This document shows, in pieces, positions 8,520-18,109 of a stretch of DNA of 64,000 nucleotides; position 1 is the stretch's first letter, and each line of letters starts with the position of its first letter. The DNA lies in assembly GCF_014644435.1 (NCBI RefSeq), contig NZ_BMKR01000003.1:300933-364932 (forward strand), read 5' to 3'. Made by a program: the position numbers and the translations under genes. Under the pieces are notes generated by a model, which was not told where the DNA came from, ran no database searches, and saw only the letters and a list, made by a program, of their open reading frames with translations. The stretch comes from Paenibacillus albidus. GTDB lineage: Bacteria > Bacillota > Bacilli > Paenibacillales > Paenibacillaceae.

Positions 8520-9416
8520 TCATAATCCACTCCGCTCTTTAATATATCTGCGTGCCTTCAGTGCATATTCCAAAGGGTTGGCAACGGCCGGGTCCTGCTC
8601 GGCCTCGACGACCAGCCAGCCGGTATAATCCGATGCCGCCAGTAAGGCAAACACATCACCGAACAGCAGACAGCCGTCCCCGGGAACTGTGAAGGCACCC
8701 GCCTTGACCGCCTGCAGGAAGCTCAGTTTCTCCTGTTTCACAAGGTCGACGATTTCCGGCCGGATGTCTTTCAGATGAACATGCTTGATGCGTGGCAAAT
8801 GGCTCCGCAGCACCTCCAGATAATCCTCACCGGAAAAGGCGAGATGTCCGGTATCGAATAACAGCGACACCTCTTCAGGAACGGTCATCTCCATCAGCCG
8901 TGTAATTTCGGCCGCCGTCTGGATACCTGTCCCCATATGATGATGATAGACAATGGACATGCCCTTCTCGGCGGCCAGTCTGCCGAGCCCGCCCAGCCCG
9001 TCGGCCAGCCGGATCCACTCCTCCTCCGTAAACTCCGGCTTCTCAGCGAACAGCGGGGTTGTCATTTGGCCCTGGATGCTTTTGCCCTGTTCGGATACGA
9101 CGATGACCTTTGCCCCCATCTCCCACAGGAAATCCCGGTGCTTCAGGAAAGCCTCCGCCGTGGCCTGATAAGGCTCCGTCGTCAGAAAAGCACTGAACCA
9201 GGCACTGGCGATTTCCAACTGGCGCAGGCTGAGCGCCTGCCGGAGCGCTGCAGGATCACGCGGATATTTATTGCCGACCTCGCTTCCCTGAAATCCGGCC
9301 AACGCCATCTCGCTGATACACTGCTCAAAGGTATTCTCCCCGCCAAGCTCCGGCATATCGTCGTTGGTCCAGGCAATGGGGGCAATCGCCAGCTTCACTG
9401 CATGTTCTTTGAACAT
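8520..9416 (-). CDS. iolE: Inosose dehydratase IolE
   Basis: Second step of inositol catabolism: dehydrates 2-keto-myo-inositol to the diketo compound used by IolD. The 298-residue protein is a xylose-isomerase-like TIM barrel. The opening VKLAIAPIAWTNDDMPELGG is very characteristic of IolE. SEVGNKYPRD lies near 46, and metal-site motifs include YHHHMGTG (about 153), LLFDTGHLAFSG (about 182) and HVHLKDIRPE (about 210). Ribosome site GGAG ten bases before the ATG. Last gene of the iolC-iolA-iolD-iolE run, 21 bp after iolD, and followed by a terminator. Confidence 0.94.
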   Translation of the reverse strand: MFKEHAVKLAIAPIAWTNDDMPELGGENTFEQCISEMALAGFQGSEVGNKYPRDPAALRQALSLRQLEIASAWFSAFLTTEPYQATAEAFLKHRDFLWEMGAKVIVVSEQGKSIQGQMTTPLFAEKPEFTEEEWIRLADGLGGLGRLAAEKGMSIVYHHHMGTGIQTAAEITRLMEMTVPEEVSLLFDTGHLAFSGEDYLEVLRSHLPRIKHVHLKDIRPEIVDLVKQEKLSFLQAVKAGAFTVPGDGCLLFGDVFALLAASDYTGWLVVEAEQDPAVANPLEYALKARRYIKERSGL

Positions 9417-9437
9417 CCCGATCCTTCTCCTTCATCT

Positions 9438-11372
9438 TTAATAAGGTTTGGCTGCACCAAGCTGCTGCTGCTTCCGCTCAAAAGCCGCCTGAACCTCCGG
9501 CTGATCAGAGACCCCGGCTACCCCTACATTCCACCAGGCGCCATATCCGCGGGTCATCGTTTTGGGCAGCACCTTGATATCGATCAGCGTGGACACCGTC
9601 TGCCGCTTCGCATCCTCCAGGGCGCTCTGCAGTTCTTCCACTGTGGCAACGCTGTATGTGCGAACGCCATAACCGGCTGCGCTGGCCGCATAATCGATTC
9701 TCATGAGCTTCCCGCTCAGCCCGCCGCCGTCTGTGCTCCGGCAACGGAACTCGGTAGCAAAGCTGCCCATTCCCTGCTCCATCTGGAGGTTGTTGATGCA
9801 GCCGAAGCCGCTGTTGTCCAGAAGGATGACGTTGATCTTCTTGTCCTCCTGGAGACTGGTCACCAGCTCCGAATGCAGCATTTGATAGCTGCCGTCCCCA
9901 ACCATGGCGTATACTTCCTTATCCGGCTCTGCTATCTTGATGCCAAGTGCGCCGGCAATCTCATAACCCATACAGGAAAAGCCGTATTCCATATGATAAG
10001 TATCCGGCCGGGCGCAGTTCCACATCCGCTGCATATCGCCGGGAAGGCTGCCGGCCGCACCGATCACGATCGCTTCCCCGGAGATGCACTCGTTGATCAC
10101 GCCGAGCACGCGGGTCTGGGTCAATCGGGTGCCCAGCGTCTCCGAATACTCGGCCAGCTTGTCATCCAAATGTCCCTGTACTTCCGGAGCAAACCCTTCC
10201 CCCGTGTATTCAATGCTGGTCAGGCGATTCCGTTCTTCCATCCACCGTTCCCGTGCTTCTGCAAGCTCGGAGGTATAAGCAGAACGGTAATGCAGCTGCT
10301 CCAGGGCAGCAGCAAGCGCCTTCAGTCCTTCCGCGGCATCACATACCACGGCAAGCGCGTCAAGCTTGCCCGCATGAAACGCCGAAACGTTGAGTGTAAG
10401 AAATTCCACGTCCCCGTTGCGGAACAGGCTTTTGGAAGCGGTAGTAAAATCCGTGAACCGGGTGCCTATGCCGATCACCAGATCGGCTTCAGCCGCTATC
10501 TCGTTGGCTGCTGAATTTCCGGTTACGCCGATTCCGCCCAAATTATGAGGACAGCTGCTCTCCACCGCGCTTTTTCCGGCCTGCGTTTCCCCAAAGGGCA
10601 GATTGAACTGCTCTGCGAAGGCCTTCAGCTCACGCCCCGCTGCCGAATAACGAACCCCGCCGCCACAGATGATCAGCGGCTTGCTCTTACGGGCAATCAG
10701 CTCGGCCGCAGCCGCAATCTCCTCGGGATGCGGCAGACGGCGGATGCTCTTGTGGATACGCGGGCGGAAGAAATGCGCAGGGAAATCCCAGGCCTCGCCT
10801 TGGACATCCTGGGGAAGCGCAATTGTGACCGCCCCGGTATCCGCAGGATCTGTCAGCACCCGCATGGCGTTGATCATAGCCAACATCAGCTGCTCGGGCC
10901 GGTAAATGCGGTCCCAGTATTTGCTCACCGCCTTAAAGGCGTCGTTTACGGTGATCGACAGGTTGTGTGTATGCTCCAATTGCTGCAGCACCGGGTCCGG
11001 CTGGCGGGTAGCAAACGTATCCCCCGGCAGCAGCAGCACCGGAATCTGATTGGCCGTCGCCGTGGCGGCTGCCGTCAGCATATTGGCTGCCCCCGGGCCA
11101 ACCGAAGCCGTACAGGCCATAATCCGTCTGCGGCGGTTCTGCTTGGCAAAGGCAGCTGCGGCATGCACCATTCCCTGCTCATTGCGTCCCTGATAAACCT
11201 TTAGGCCGCCTGGATCGCTTGCCAGTGCCTGACCCAGCCCCAGCACATTGCCATGCCCGAATATAGAGAATACGCCTTGGACAAACCTTTCGGTCTGTCC
11301 GTCTATCTCCACGTACTGATTGTTCAGAAACTTCACCAGGGCCTGCGCCGTGGTTAATCTGATCGTGTCCAC
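9438..11372 (-). CDS. iolD: 3D-(3,5/4)-trihydroxycyclohexane-1,2-dione hydrolase IolD
   Basis: ThDP-dependent enzyme that opens the diketo-inositol ring to 5-deoxy-glucuronate. 644 residues, GTG start. The order is that of the acetolactate-synthase superfamily: an N-terminal PYR-type domain with [13 protein letters not shown] and the ThDP-activating Glu region, a middle Rossmann domain ([20 protein letters not shown], about 230), and a C-terminal domain with the ThDP/Mg motif [15 protein letters not shown]...[12 protein letters not shown] near residues 490-525. Length fits the IolD family (about 640). 23 bp after iolA and 21 bp before iolE. Confidence 0.95.
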   Translation of the reverse strand: MDTIRLTTAQALVKFLNNQYVEIDGQTERFVQGVFSIFGHGNVLGLGQALASDPGGLKVYQGRNEQGMVHAAAAFAKQNRRRRIMACTASVGPGAANMLTAAATATANQIPVLLLPGDTFATRQPDPVLQQLEHTHNLSITVNDAFKAVSKYWDRIYRPEQLMLAMINAMRVLTDPADTGAVTIALPQDVQGEAWDFPAHFFRPRIHKSIRRLPHPEEIAAAAELIARKSKPLIICGGGVRYSAAGRELKAFAEQFNLPFGETQAGKSAVESSCPHNLGGIGVTGNSAANEIAAEADLVIGIGTRFTDFTTASKSLFRNGDVEFLTLNVSAFHAGKLDALAVVCDAAEGLKALAAALEQLHYRSAYTSELAEARERWMEERNRLTSIEYTGEGFAPEVQGHLDDKLAEYSETLGTRLTQTRVLGVINECISGEAIVIGAAGSLPGDMQRMWNCARPDTYHMEYGFSCMGYEIAGALGIKIAEPDKEVYAMVGDGSYQMLHSELVTSLQEDKKINVILLDNSGFGCINNLQMEQGMGSFATEFRCRSTDGGGLSGKLMRIDYAASAAGYGVRTYSVATVEELQSALEDAKRQTVSTLIDIKVLPKTMTRGYGAWWNVGVAGVSDQPEVQAAFERKQQQLGAAKPY

Positions 11373-11395
11373 AAGACTTCCCCTTCCGCTTCAAA

Positions 11396-12856
11396 TTACT
11401 GCCAGCGGGCAGTGACCATTTTTTTGCGTGTATAGAATTCAACACCATCTGTACCGTTGGCATGCAAATCACCATAGAAGGAATCCTTCCAGCCCGAGAA
11501 GGGGAAAAATGCCATTGGAGCCGGCACACCCACATTGACTCCCAGCATGCCGGATTCGATATGCTCACGGAAATAGCGGACTTTGCCGCCATCATTGGTA
11601 AAGATGCAGGCCCCGTTGGCAAACCGGGAAGCATTGGCGGTTGCCACCGCCTCCTCTACATTCTTCACCCGTATAATAGAAAGAACCGGGGCGAAAATCT
11701 CTTCCTGCCAAATTTTCATTTCCTGTGTAACCCCGCCAAAGACGGTAGGTCCGATAAAGTAACCTTTGGCGCCGGCCACCCCATCCTTGCGGCCATCCCG
11801 GAGCAGCTCAGCCCCTTCGGCAATGCCCTTCTCAATATAATCCAGCGTTTTGTTCTTGTGGCTCTCGCGGATCACCGGGCCCAGGAAAGTATCCTCTTTC
11901 ATCCCGTCGCCGATCTTCAGCCCGTCGCATTGCCGCAGCAGGATGGACAGCAGTTCGTCGGCAACCTCTTCTTCCACCGTTACTACCGAACAAGCCATGC
12001 AGCGTTCCCCGGCAGAGCCAAAAGCCGCATTGATAATCTGTGTAGCACTGGCCTCCAGATCGGCATCCTTCAGCACGATAGAGTGATTTTTGGCGCCGGC
12101 AAGCGCCTGAACACGCTTGAGGTTCTCCGTGCCTTTTTTGTAGACATACTCCGCAACCGGCTGGGAGCCCACGAACGAGATGGCTTTGACCCCGGGATGC
12201 TCCAGCAGTCCGTTCACTACATCATGCGCACCGTTTACCAGATTCAAGACACCCTTGGGCAAGCCGGCTTCCTCCAGCAGCTCCACCAGACGTGCGGCCA
12301 GCAGCGGTGTCCGTTCGGAGGGCTTCAGGACAAAGGTGTTGCCGCAGGCAATGGCGAGCGGGAACATCCAGCAGGGCACCATCATCGGAAAATTAAAAGG
12401 GGTGATGCCGCCCACCACGCCCACAGGATAACGGTACATGCCGGATTCGATCCCTGTAGCGATGTCAGGCAGCTGGCGTCCCATCATCAAGGTCGGGGCA
12501 CCGGCCGCAAATTCCACGCATTCAATGCCGCGCAGCACTTCGCCATGCGCTTCTTTTACACTTTTCCCGTTCTCCAGCGTAATCAGCTGCGCCAGCTCTT
12601 CCCAGTGATCCACCAGCAGCTGCTGATACTTGAACAGAATTCTTGCTCTGCGCGGCACCGGCGTCTGGGACCATCCGGCAAAAGCGGACTGGGCCGCCTC
12701 CACCGCCCGGTTCAGCTCCGCTCCGGTTGAAAGCGGCACTTCAGCGAGAATCTCTCCTGTAGCCGGATTGTATACGGACTCGGTCCGCAAGGCTTCAGCT
12801 TCGGTCCACTCTCCGTTAATATAGTTCTTCAGCACATTTACCGTCTGCTGTTCCAT
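11396..12856 (-). CDS. iolA: Methylmalonate/malonate semialdehyde dehydrogenase IolA
   Basis: Last step of inositol catabolism: CoA-dependent oxidation of malonic semialdehyde to acetyl-CoA. The start chosen is the ATG at 12856 ([15 protein letters not shown]), preceded by AAAGGAGAG, giving 486 residues, close to the usual 487; an upstream in-frame ATG at 12883 lacks a site. Landmarks: [20 protein letters not shown] near 147, [12 protein letters not shown] near 227, and the catalytic Cys in [12 protein letters not shown] near 284. The aldehyde dehydrogenase fold ends with the family's [15 protein letters not shown]. Between iolC and iolD in one operon. Could also serve valine catabolism (mmsA), but the context is iol. 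Confidence 0.95.
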   Translation of the reverse strand: MEQQTVNVLKNYINGEWTEAEALRTESVYNPATGEILAEVPLSTGAELNRAVEAAQSAFAGWSQTPVPRRARILFKYQQLLVDHWEELAQLITLENGKSVKEAHGEVLRGIECVEFAAGAPTLMMGRQLPDIATGIESGMYRYPVGVVGGITPFNFPMMVPCWMFPLAIACGNTFVLKPSERTPLLAARLVELLEEAGLPKGVLNLVNGAHDVVNGLLEHPGVKAISFVGSQPVAEYVYKKGTENLKRVQALAGAKNHSIVLKDADLEASATQIINAAFGSAGERCMACSVVTVEEEVADELLSILLRQCDGLKIGDGMKEDTFLGPVIRESHKNKTLDYIEKGIAEGAELLRDGRKDGVAGAKGYFIGPTVFGGVTQEMKIWQEEIFAPVLSIIRVKNVEEAVATANASRFANGACIFTNDGGKVRYFREHIESGMLGVNVGVPAPMAFFPFSGWKDSFYGDLHANGTDGVEFYTRKKMVTARWQ

Positions 12857-12914
12857 GGGGGTAATCTCTCCTTTGGCGTACAATATTCGATGGTGAAACC
12901 CAACCGGCTCCTGC

Positions 12915-13925
12915 TCAGTAAGCAGCCCCCGTTATTTCCTCGTTACTCTCCAGAAAAAGCTCAAGCTCTGCACGTGTCGGCATCGCATCCGAGCAGCTGT
13001 GGCGGGAAATCACAAGCGACGCCGAAGCGCTTCCAAAACGCATCGCTGTACTGACGTCCTCCCCCTTCATCAGGCCGAATATAAAAGCAGACGCATAGGA
13101 ATCTCCGGCGCCAAAGGTCTTCAGCACCTTGGTGCGGAAGATTCCGCTCCGATGTGAAGCCTCGTCTGCCGTATAGGCAATCGAACCTTTGCCGCCGTGC
13201 TTGATGACCACCAGCTTCGCCTGGCGGGAGAACCAGCGGGCAGCAGTGGCCCGGTCATCCGCACCCGGTTCATTGTATAAGTTCTCCATCATGTCAAATT
13301 CTTCTCTTGTGCCGATAATGACATCGCATTTCTCCGCCGCAAGATTGTAATAGACTGCGGTTTCCGCAGCCGACTTCCAGGTGTACGGGCGGTAGTCAAG
13401 GTCGAAGAAGACGACAACCTCATGCTTAACGGCATATTCAAGCGCCAGGAAGACCGCTTCTCTTGAAGGGCTCTGAGCAAGCGCCGTCCCGGAGATCAGG
13501 AGTGCTTTCGATTGCCGGATATAGTCCTCCGAAATCTCCTCCGTGGTCAGCAGCAGATCGGCGGCATGGTCCCGGTACATCAGAATGCTGCACTCCTGGG
13601 GGCTTTTGATCTCCGTAAAAGCCAGCCCCGTAACAGCTCCAGTATGGTCAACCGTAACCTGGCTATCGTCAATGTTGTTGGTTTGCAGATATCCTCTGAT
13701 AAACCGCCCCATCTGATCGTCGGCAAGCTTGCCGATGAATCCGGTTCGCAGGCCTAGCCTGGCCGCTCCTATGGCAATGTTGGCGGGAGAACCTCCCACA
13801 TATTTGGTGAATGTAACCGTTTCCTCCATTGGCCGGCCCGTTTCGTTGGCATTGAGATCAATACAGAGACGTCCGATGGCGACAAGGTCAAACGGGCGGG
13901 TCGGATCGAAGGGTAGAGCGTTCAT
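12915..13925 (-). CDS. iolC: 5-dehydro-2-deoxygluconokinase IolC
   Basis: PfkB-family kinase that phosphorylates 5-dehydro-2-deoxygluconate. The start is the ATG at 13925 with GAAGGAGGAAC before it ([19 protein letters not shown]), 336 residues; the frame extends upstream to 13955 but without a ribosome site. Landmarks: [19 protein letters not shown] and [19 protein letters not shown] near residues 19-55, and the C-terminal PfkB signature [16 protein letters not shown] with the catalytic Asp near residue 270. First gene of the iolCADE operon, directly downstream of an 18-bp palindrome that is the likely operator. Confidence 0.95.
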   Translation of the reverse strand: MNALPFDPTRPFDLVAIGRLCIDLNANETGRPMEETVTFTKYVGGSPANIAIGAARLGLRTGFIGKLADDQMGRFIRGYLQTNNIDDSQVTVDHTGAVTGLAFTEIKSPQECSILMYRDHAADLLLTTEEISEDYIRQSKALLISGTALAQSPSREAVFLALEYAVKHEVVVFFDLDYRPYTWKSAAETAVYYNLAAEKCDVIIGTREEFDMMENLYNEPGADDRATAARWFSRQAKLVVIKHGGKGSIAYTADEASHRSGIFRTKVLKTFGAGDSYASAFIFGLMKGEDVSTAMRFGSASASLVISRHSCSDAMPTRAELELFLESNEEITGAAY

Positions 13926-13960
13926 TATAGTTCCTCCTTCTACTGAAAAAACCATGAATT

Positions 13961-14021
13961 AGGGTAAGCGCTTAACCTTCATTTACGCATTTAGTATATT
14001 TGAATTGTCCCCGCTTTGCAA
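13961..14021 (-). promoter_or_regulatory. iolC promoter with LacI-type operator
   Basis: On the minus strand: -35 TTGCAA (14021-14016), 17-bp spacer, -10 TATACT (13998-13993), then the palindrome AGGTTAAGCGCTTACCCT at 13978-13961, just after the expected transcription start and 35 bp before the iolC ATG. The same -35, -10 and palindrome precede iolG, so one repressor should govern both units. The palindrome has the central CG typical of LacI-family operators. Confidence 0.8.
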
Positions 14022-14042
14022 CCCAAATCTGCAGCCCGGCAC

Positions 14043-14073
14043 AAAAAAAGCCGCCCAATATAGAAAGGCAGCT
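14043..14073 (-). terminator. Intrinsic terminator of the LacI regulator gene
   Basis: On the minus strand AGCTGCC pairs (one G-U) with GGCGGCT and is followed by seven T, 35 bp after the stop codon of the regulator gene at 14108. Confidence 0.8.
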
Positions 14074-14107
14074 GATATTTGTCTGTCGGATCGGCCAATC
14101 ATCCTGT

Positions 14108-15127
14108 TCACACGCCCGCAGCAGGCGCCGGACCCGTAGAATGGCGCACTACCAATTCGGGCATCAACAGTACTTTTCGTTTGGGAGCCCCCTCCTGTTC
14201 AATCTCCTCGTTCAGCAGCTGCATAGCCTGTCTGGCCATTTCGTGAACGGGCTGGGAAATGCTGCTCAGCGACGGATGGCAAATCTCCGCCAGCAGGGTG
14301 TTGTCAAAGCCGATAACAGACAGATCCCGGGGAATGGAGAGACCGAACTGCCGCGCTTCCTTCAATACTCCGATGGCCAGCAGATCGTTGCAGGCGAAAA
14401 TTGCCGTTGGGCGTTTTCCCGCAGTCTGGCTCAGCATACGCACCGCCGCCGTTCTTCCGTTCTCCAGCGTGGCCGAGGTCCGGATCAGATTATCCGGGTT
14501 ATCAAATGAAATCCCGCCCGCTTCCAGGGCCTCCATGAATCCCTGCACACGCAGCTCACTGCCGGGCAGGTTGTCCGAGAGGATGCCCAGGTTGCGATGT
14601 CCCAGTGACAGCAGGTACTCCGTAGCCAGATAGCCGCCCTTGTAATCGTCGATGGAGACACTATTGCTCTCCAGCGAGCGGATATCGGCCGAGAAAAGCA
14701 CCAGCGGCACCCGGTCGCTCAGCATCCGGCGGATCAATTCCGGGCTGCCGGTATGCGACGCGATAATCAGGCCGTCCACCCGCTTGCGCAGCAGCAGGGA
14801 CATGTAGCGCTCAGCCCTATCGTCATCCCGGTCCGTACTGCAAATAATAATATCGCAGCCCAGCTTCTGGGCATTGTCTTCAAAGCTTCGGGCAACCTCG
14901 GCAAAATAAGGGTTCGCGATGTCCGGTATCATCAGCCCAACCGTCCCCGTCTTGCGGCTGGTAAGCGCCGAAGCGACCATGCTCGGCTGATAGTTCAGCC
15001 GCTCCATCACCTGATTGACCTTGCGGCGTGTCTTGTCGCTGATCCGGCCATTGCTGTTAAGCACTTTGGAGACCGTCGCAATCGACACTCCCGCTTCTTT
15101 GGCGACATCGTAAATCGTTGGTTTCAT
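14108..15127 (-). CDS. LacI-family repressor, probable regulator of the iol genes
   Basis: 339 residues from the ATG at 15127, which has TAGGAG upstream; an in-frame ATG 15 bp earlier is less well placed. The N-terminus is a classical LacI HTH (MKPTIYDVAKEAGVSIATVS) with the hinge helix near residue 50 (PSMVASALTS). A periplasmic-binding-like sensor domain follows (GLMIPDIANPYFAEVARSFE; SVSIDDYKGGYLATEYLLSL; PTAIFACNDLLAIGVLKEA). It lies between the iolB and iolC genes with its own promoter and terminator. Both iol promoters carry a LacI-like palindrome. Bacillus subtilis uses a DeoR-type IolR, so the family differs from the textbook case. The ligand is probably an inositol catabolic intermediate (inference). 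Confidence 0.9.
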   Translation of the reverse strand: MKPTIYDVAKEAGVSIATVSKVLNSNGRISDKTRRKVNQVMERLNYQPSMVASALTSRKTGTVGLMIPDIANPYFAEVARSFEDNAQKLGCDIIICSTDRDDDRAERYMSLLLRKRVDGLIIASHTGSPELIRRMLSDRVPLVLFSADIRSLESNSVSIDDYKGGYLATEYLLSLGHRNLGILSDNLPGSELRVQGFMEALEAGGISFDNPDNLIRTSATLENGRTAAVRMLSQTAGKRPTAIFACNDLLAIGVLKEARQFGLSIPRDLSVIGFDNTLLAEICHPSLSSISQPVHEMARQAMQLLNEEIEQEGAPKRKVLLMPELVVRHSTGPAPAAGV

Positions 15128-15169
15128 ATTTCTCCTACTCACCTTTACACTGACGGATTTAATATATGA

Positions 15170-15199
15170 AGTATAGCAAAAACTTTGGCTCTACCTCAA
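15170..15199 (-). promoter_or_regulatory. Promoter of the LacI regulator gene
   Basis: On the minus strand -35 TTGAGG (15199-15194), an 18-bp spacer and -10 TATACT (15175-15170), 43 bp before the start codon. No copy of the iol palindrome is seen here, so autoregulation is not evident. Confidence 0.55.
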
Positions 15200-15218
15200 A
15201 AAAAGCTGTTGACAGACT

Positions 15219-15410
15219 TGACGGACCCGAGAAACGTTATTTCGCAAAATCAGCTCATTTTTCTGGTCAAACGGACTCAGGAGCCGCTAAATGATCCATT
15301 GACCCTCGTTTTGGGCTAGAGATCATACAATAAGAGCACCTGTGTCCGCATAAAAGGACAACGCTCTTCGTTTCCTCAAATAAGATCCCCTGAGTCCGCT
15401 TCCTTGCACA
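15219..15410. repeat. 192-bp intergenic repeat, copy A (inverted relative to 31755-31946)
   Basis: This stretch is closely matched by the reverse complement of 31755-31946, with mostly single-base differences. Inside, AATAAGAGCACCTGTGTCCGC is echoed about 35 bp later by AATAAGATCCCCTGAGTCCG, and GGACTCAGGAGCCG further left is their inverse, so it can fold. No convincing reading frame. It occupies most of the 493-bp space between the LacI gene and iolB; the remainder (15411-15570) shows nothing I can name. Confidence 0.8.
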
Positions 15411-15570
15411 TCCGGGCCCGGTGACGAGTGGTTTGCCGGGCCGAAGTCAACCGCTGATTATGGATTTGAGCCAAAAGTTTCTTCAGAGTCTTTCACCTCC
15501 ATCACTCTGGCGAATTCCTGCACCCTCCCATTCCTGGCACAAACAGGGGGTTTCGGAACGTCCGGATGGC

Positions 15571-15594
15571 AAAAAGCCGGCCCTGAGGGCCGGC
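15571..15594 (-). terminator. Intrinsic terminator after iolB
   Basis: GCCGGCCC and GGGCCGGC form an 8-bp GC stem with a 3-base loop; on the minus strand the stem is followed by five T. It lies 26 bp after the iolB stop and separates iolG-iolB from the regulator gene. Confidence 0.85.
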
Positions 15595-15620
15595 TTTCCT
15601 GCTGCAAGAGCATGGATACT

Positions 15621-16433
15621 CTATGATTTCCTGGCCGGGAATAGCCATTCGTGCTGAGGGTCGTTGCGGAATACCCAGGTCCGGACGGGTCCTGCCATCA
15701 CGTTCAGATAATAGGAATCATAACCCGGCGGAGCGGATACGGGATGATAACCTTCCGGTACAAGCACCACGCTGCGGTCGTAGACCGCCAGCGTCTCATC
15801 CAGTGTTCCGCTGTCATTGTACACACGCTGGATAACAAAGCCCTGCGGCGGATTGACCCGGTGGTAGTAGGTCTCCTCCAAATACGACTCCTCCGGGAGA
15901 TTATCCTGGTCATGCTTGTGCGGAGGATAGCTGGACCAATTCCCGCCGCGTGTATGCACCTCGACGACAAGCAGACTCTCCGCCTCGCTCTGTTCAGGAA
16001 GAATGTTCACCACCCGGCGCGACATGCTGCCGGACCCCCGCTCCTCGGTTCCGGTATCGGAAGGCGTGATCAGCCTGGCTTCGAGTTGGCCTTTTGCCGG
16101 CGCAAGACAGACCGCCAGCTCCAGTTCGGTCAGCGCCTGAACCTCGTAGCGGTCTCCTGCCGGGACATACACCGAATACGGCGGGATGCCGTCAAATACC
16201 GACATCCGTTCCCCGATGCCGGCAAAGATCACTTGCTCCGTAGCCACTGTTGCGCGGCCCGACAGCAGGACGAGGCAAACCTCGTTATGCTCCGTCAGCG
16301 CAGCCAGAGACTCGCCTGCCTGCAGCTGATGCACCTTGAAGCCCACATACTTCCAGCCTGCCGTTTCCGGCGTAACCGATAGCACCAGACCCTGATCGCC
16401 CGGGACACCTGCTCTCTTCATCAGTTTTGACAT
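15621..16433 (-). CDS. iolB: 5-deoxy-glucuronate isomerase IolB
   Basis: Isomerises 5-deoxy-glucuronate to 5-dehydro-2-deoxygluconate. 270 residues, a double cupin. The KduI/IolB-type sequence includes WKYVGFKVHQLQAGES near 28, GIPPYSVYVPAGDRYEV near 80 and the metal-site region GNWSSYPPHKHDQDNLPEES near 160 with EETYYHRVNPPQGFV after it. The C-terminus PEYHPV-like segment (VPEGYHPVSAPPGYDSYYLN) contributes another metal His. Ribosome site GAGAGGAGA before the ATG. Second gene after iolG, 35 bp apart. Confidence 0.95.
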   Translation of the reverse strand: MSKLMKRAGVPGDQGLVLSVTPETAGWKYVGFKVHQLQAGESLAALTEHNEVCLVLLSGRATVATEQVIFAGIGERMSVFDGIPPYSVYVPAGDRYEVQALTELELAVCLAPAKGQLEARLITPSDTGTEERGSGSMSRRVVNILPEQSEAESLLVVEVHTRGGNWSSYPPHKHDQDNLPEESYLEETYYHRVNPPQGFVIQRVYNDSGTLDETLAVYDRSVVLVPEGYHPVSAPPGYDSYYLNVMAGPVRTWVFRNDPQHEWLFPARKS

Positions 16434-16468
16434 TTCGCTCGTTCTCCTCTCCCGCTATAAACAGCGTA

Positions 16469-17497
16469 TCAACAGGCCTCCACTTCCGTTTGCAGCGGCA
16501 GCTGGACAGGAAGCCCCGTTTCCAGCGATTCCTTGGCAGCTTTGGCTATCCGTTCGGCCTGCATGCCGTCATTTCCGCCGCAAATCACCGTTTCCCCCAG
16601 CTGAATGGCCGCCGAGAAGCTGACGACTTCATCAATATAGGCCTGAGAATAACGCTCCAGGAAAAAGTGATGCGGCTTATCCCGGGTAATTCCAGCAGCC
16701 GTCGATAATTCTACGGTTGTCGGCCTGCAGTTATCGGCACAGGCAGAACCAAGCGAACCAAAGACCTCCACCCGCTGGTCATACCCATAGACAGCCTGAC
16801 GGCTGTTGTCGATGACAGCGATGACTCCGTTCTGAAAAGACAGCGTAACGACAGCGGTATCGATGTCTCCGTTGCGGCCAAACACCGGGTCAATCAGGTT
16901 GGCCCCGCGCGCATACACCTCTACGACTTCGCTCCCGGCAAGATACCGGGCCATGTCGAAGTCGTGGATCGTCATATCCATGAACATTCCCCCTGAAGAG
17001 CGGATATACGCTTCGGAAGGCGGCTGCGGATCACGGGAGGTGATCTTCACCACATGCGGTGCTCCCAGCTCCCCCTCTTCAACGAGCTGCTTGAGCCTGC
17101 GGAAGTTAGGATCCATTCTGCGGTTAAAGCCGACCTGAAGCAGGACGCCCTCCTCCCCGACCACCCGCAGCGCTTCCATTGTCTTCTCCAGCGACAAGCT
17201 GACCGGTTTCTCGCAGAAGATATGTTTGCCGGCCCGTGCCGCCCGTATAATCAGTTCCGCGTGTGTATCGGTCGGGGTGCAGATAAACACGGCCATAATC
17301 TCCGGGTCCTGCAGGATAATCTCCGTATCCGTAGTCAATAATCCAATGCCCTGGCTTTCCGCCCATAGCTTCAATTCCTCATTTAGATACGCTTCCGAGA
17401 CCGCTTTCACTTCCAATGACGGCAATTTCTGCAGATTATCGACATGCAGCCTGCCGATCCGTCCGGCACCGATAACACCCACTATAACCTTGTTCAT
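16469..17497 (-). CDS. iolG: Inositol 2-dehydrogenase-like oxidoreductase (Gfo/Idh/MocA family)
   Basis: NAD-dependent dehydrogenase, expected to oxidise myo-inositol (or scyllo-inositol) to inosose. 342 residues. The Rossmann fold begins VGVIGAGRIGRLHVDNL, the cofactor/catalytic EKPVSL motif is near residue 98, and the substrate domain contains the conserved GGMFMDMTIHDFDMARYL near 169 with catalytic Asp and His. Immediately downstream of a promoter and operator shared in sequence with iolC, and 35 bp before iolB. Gfo/Idh/MocA enzymes are hard to assign by sequence alone; the iolG name rests on context. Confidence 0.88.
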   Translation of the reverse strand: MNKVIVGVIGAGRIGRLHVDNLQKLPSLEVKAVSEAYLNEELKLWAESQGIGLLTTDTEIILQDPEIMAVFICTPTDTHAELIIRAARAGKHIFCEKPVSLSLEKTMEALRVVGEEGVLLQVGFNRRMDPNFRRLKQLVEEGELGAPHVVKITSRDPQPPSEAYIRSSGGMFMDMTIHDFDMARYLAGSEVVEVYARGANLIDPVFGRNGDIDTAVVTLSFQNGVIAVIDNSRQAVYGYDQRVEVFGSLGSACADNCRPTTVELSTAAGITRDKPHHFFLERYSQAYIDEVVSFSAAIQLGETVICGGNDGMQAERIAKAAKESLETGLPVQLPLQTEVEAC

Positions 17498-17518
17498 CTT
17501 GGCTTCATTCTCCTTTTT

Positions 17519-17577
17519 AGGGTAAGCGCTTAACCTAATTCCATTACAGTATACTCCAGTCCCCCTCCCACTTGCAA
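17519..17577 (-). promoter_or_regulatory. iolG promoter with LacI-type operator
   Basis: On the minus strand: -35 TTGCAA (17577-17572), 18-bp spacer, -10 TATACT (17553-17548), then AGGTTAAGCGCTTACCCT at 17536-17519, ending 21 bp before the iolG start. The 18-base palindrome is identical to the one before iolC. Confidence 0.8.
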
Positions 17578-17802
17578 TAGAGCAGCTGAAACTTCTTAAA
17601 CGAACAAAAGAAATGCCCAGACAGCATAAGCGTAACTGCGGTAAATGTTTGGACTTCCGGCCGCTGTTGAAATCCGATGACAGCTTATGCTCTCGATGCG
17701 AGCTTTCCTGCGGAAAGCCTTAGAGCGAATGCTACTTCATAGCCATCCTCTATGAACCATAGTCTATCTCCACCTACCTGGTTTTCATTATTAAGACCGT
17801 TA
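17578..17802. other. Intergenic stretch without a recognisable gene
   Basis: Between the iolG promoter and the terminator of the copper operon. ACAGCATAAGC and GCTTATGCT near 17622 and 17684 form an imperfect inverted pair. No reading frame or RNA could be supported. Confidence 0.5.
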
Positions 17803-17831
17803 TAAAAAACAATCCCGGTCGATTGACCGGG
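17803..17831 (-). terminator. Intrinsic terminator of the copper operon
   Basis: CCCGGTC and GACCGGG with a 4-base loop; on the minus strand followed by ATTGTTTTTTA. It lies 9 bp after the stop of the last gene of the copZ-copA run. Confidence 0.85.
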
Positions 17832-17839
17832 TCATAAGT

Positions 17840-18094
17840 TTATTGCAGGAGCTTGCTTATCTCGTTCAAGTTTTCAGCGAAACCAACGAACACCTTGTCT
17901 TGAATGACAATGGTCGGTACGATCTGCTTTCCGGTCATCTCCAGCACTTCTTTCGCATATTTCATATCTTCTTCGCAGTTGTATTCGATAAAAGGTATCT
18001 GCTGCTCATTGAAGTAACGCTTGGCAAAATGGCAGTCACTGCAGGTCGGAATCGTGTAAATCTGGATCGGTTCTTTCTGATTGATTTCTGACAT
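17840..18094 (-). CDS. Glutaredoxin-like CxxC protein
   Basis: 84 residues, thioredoxin-fold of the small glutaredoxin type: IYTIPTCSDCHFAKRYF carries the redox CxxC (CSDC) near residue 17, and the cis-Pro region is QIVPTIVIQDKVFVGF near 57. Cytoplasmic. Ribosome site AAAGGAGGAGAAC before the ATG. Only 15 bp after the sulfite-reductase-like gene and probably co-transcribed with copZ, copA and the YtkA-like gene. In a copper setting it could reduce protein disulfides, pass electrons to its neighbour, or bind Cu(I) through CxxC; none of these is shown by sequence. Confidence 0.88.
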   Translation of the reverse strand: MSEINQKEPIQIYTIPTCSDCHFAKRYFNEQQIPFIEYNCEEDMKYAKEVLEMTGKQIVPTIVIQDKVFVGFAENLNEISKLLQ

Positions 18095-18109
18095 GGATGT
18101 TCTCCTCCT

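Noticed and set aside
8937..10514. 525-codon open frame on the plus strand
   Set aside because: Antisense to iolE and iolD, no ribosome site, low-complexity Arg/Gly/Leu composition typical of shadow frames in GC-rich codons.
11462..12730. 422-codon open frame on the plus strand
   Set aside because: Lies entirely opposite iolA; no family similarity; His/Arg-rich shadow frame.
15411..15530. Small minus-strand frame starting LKKLLAQIHNQ after GGAGGTG
   Set aside because: Only a CTG is in start position, the frame runs into the intergenic repeat and no homology is apparent.
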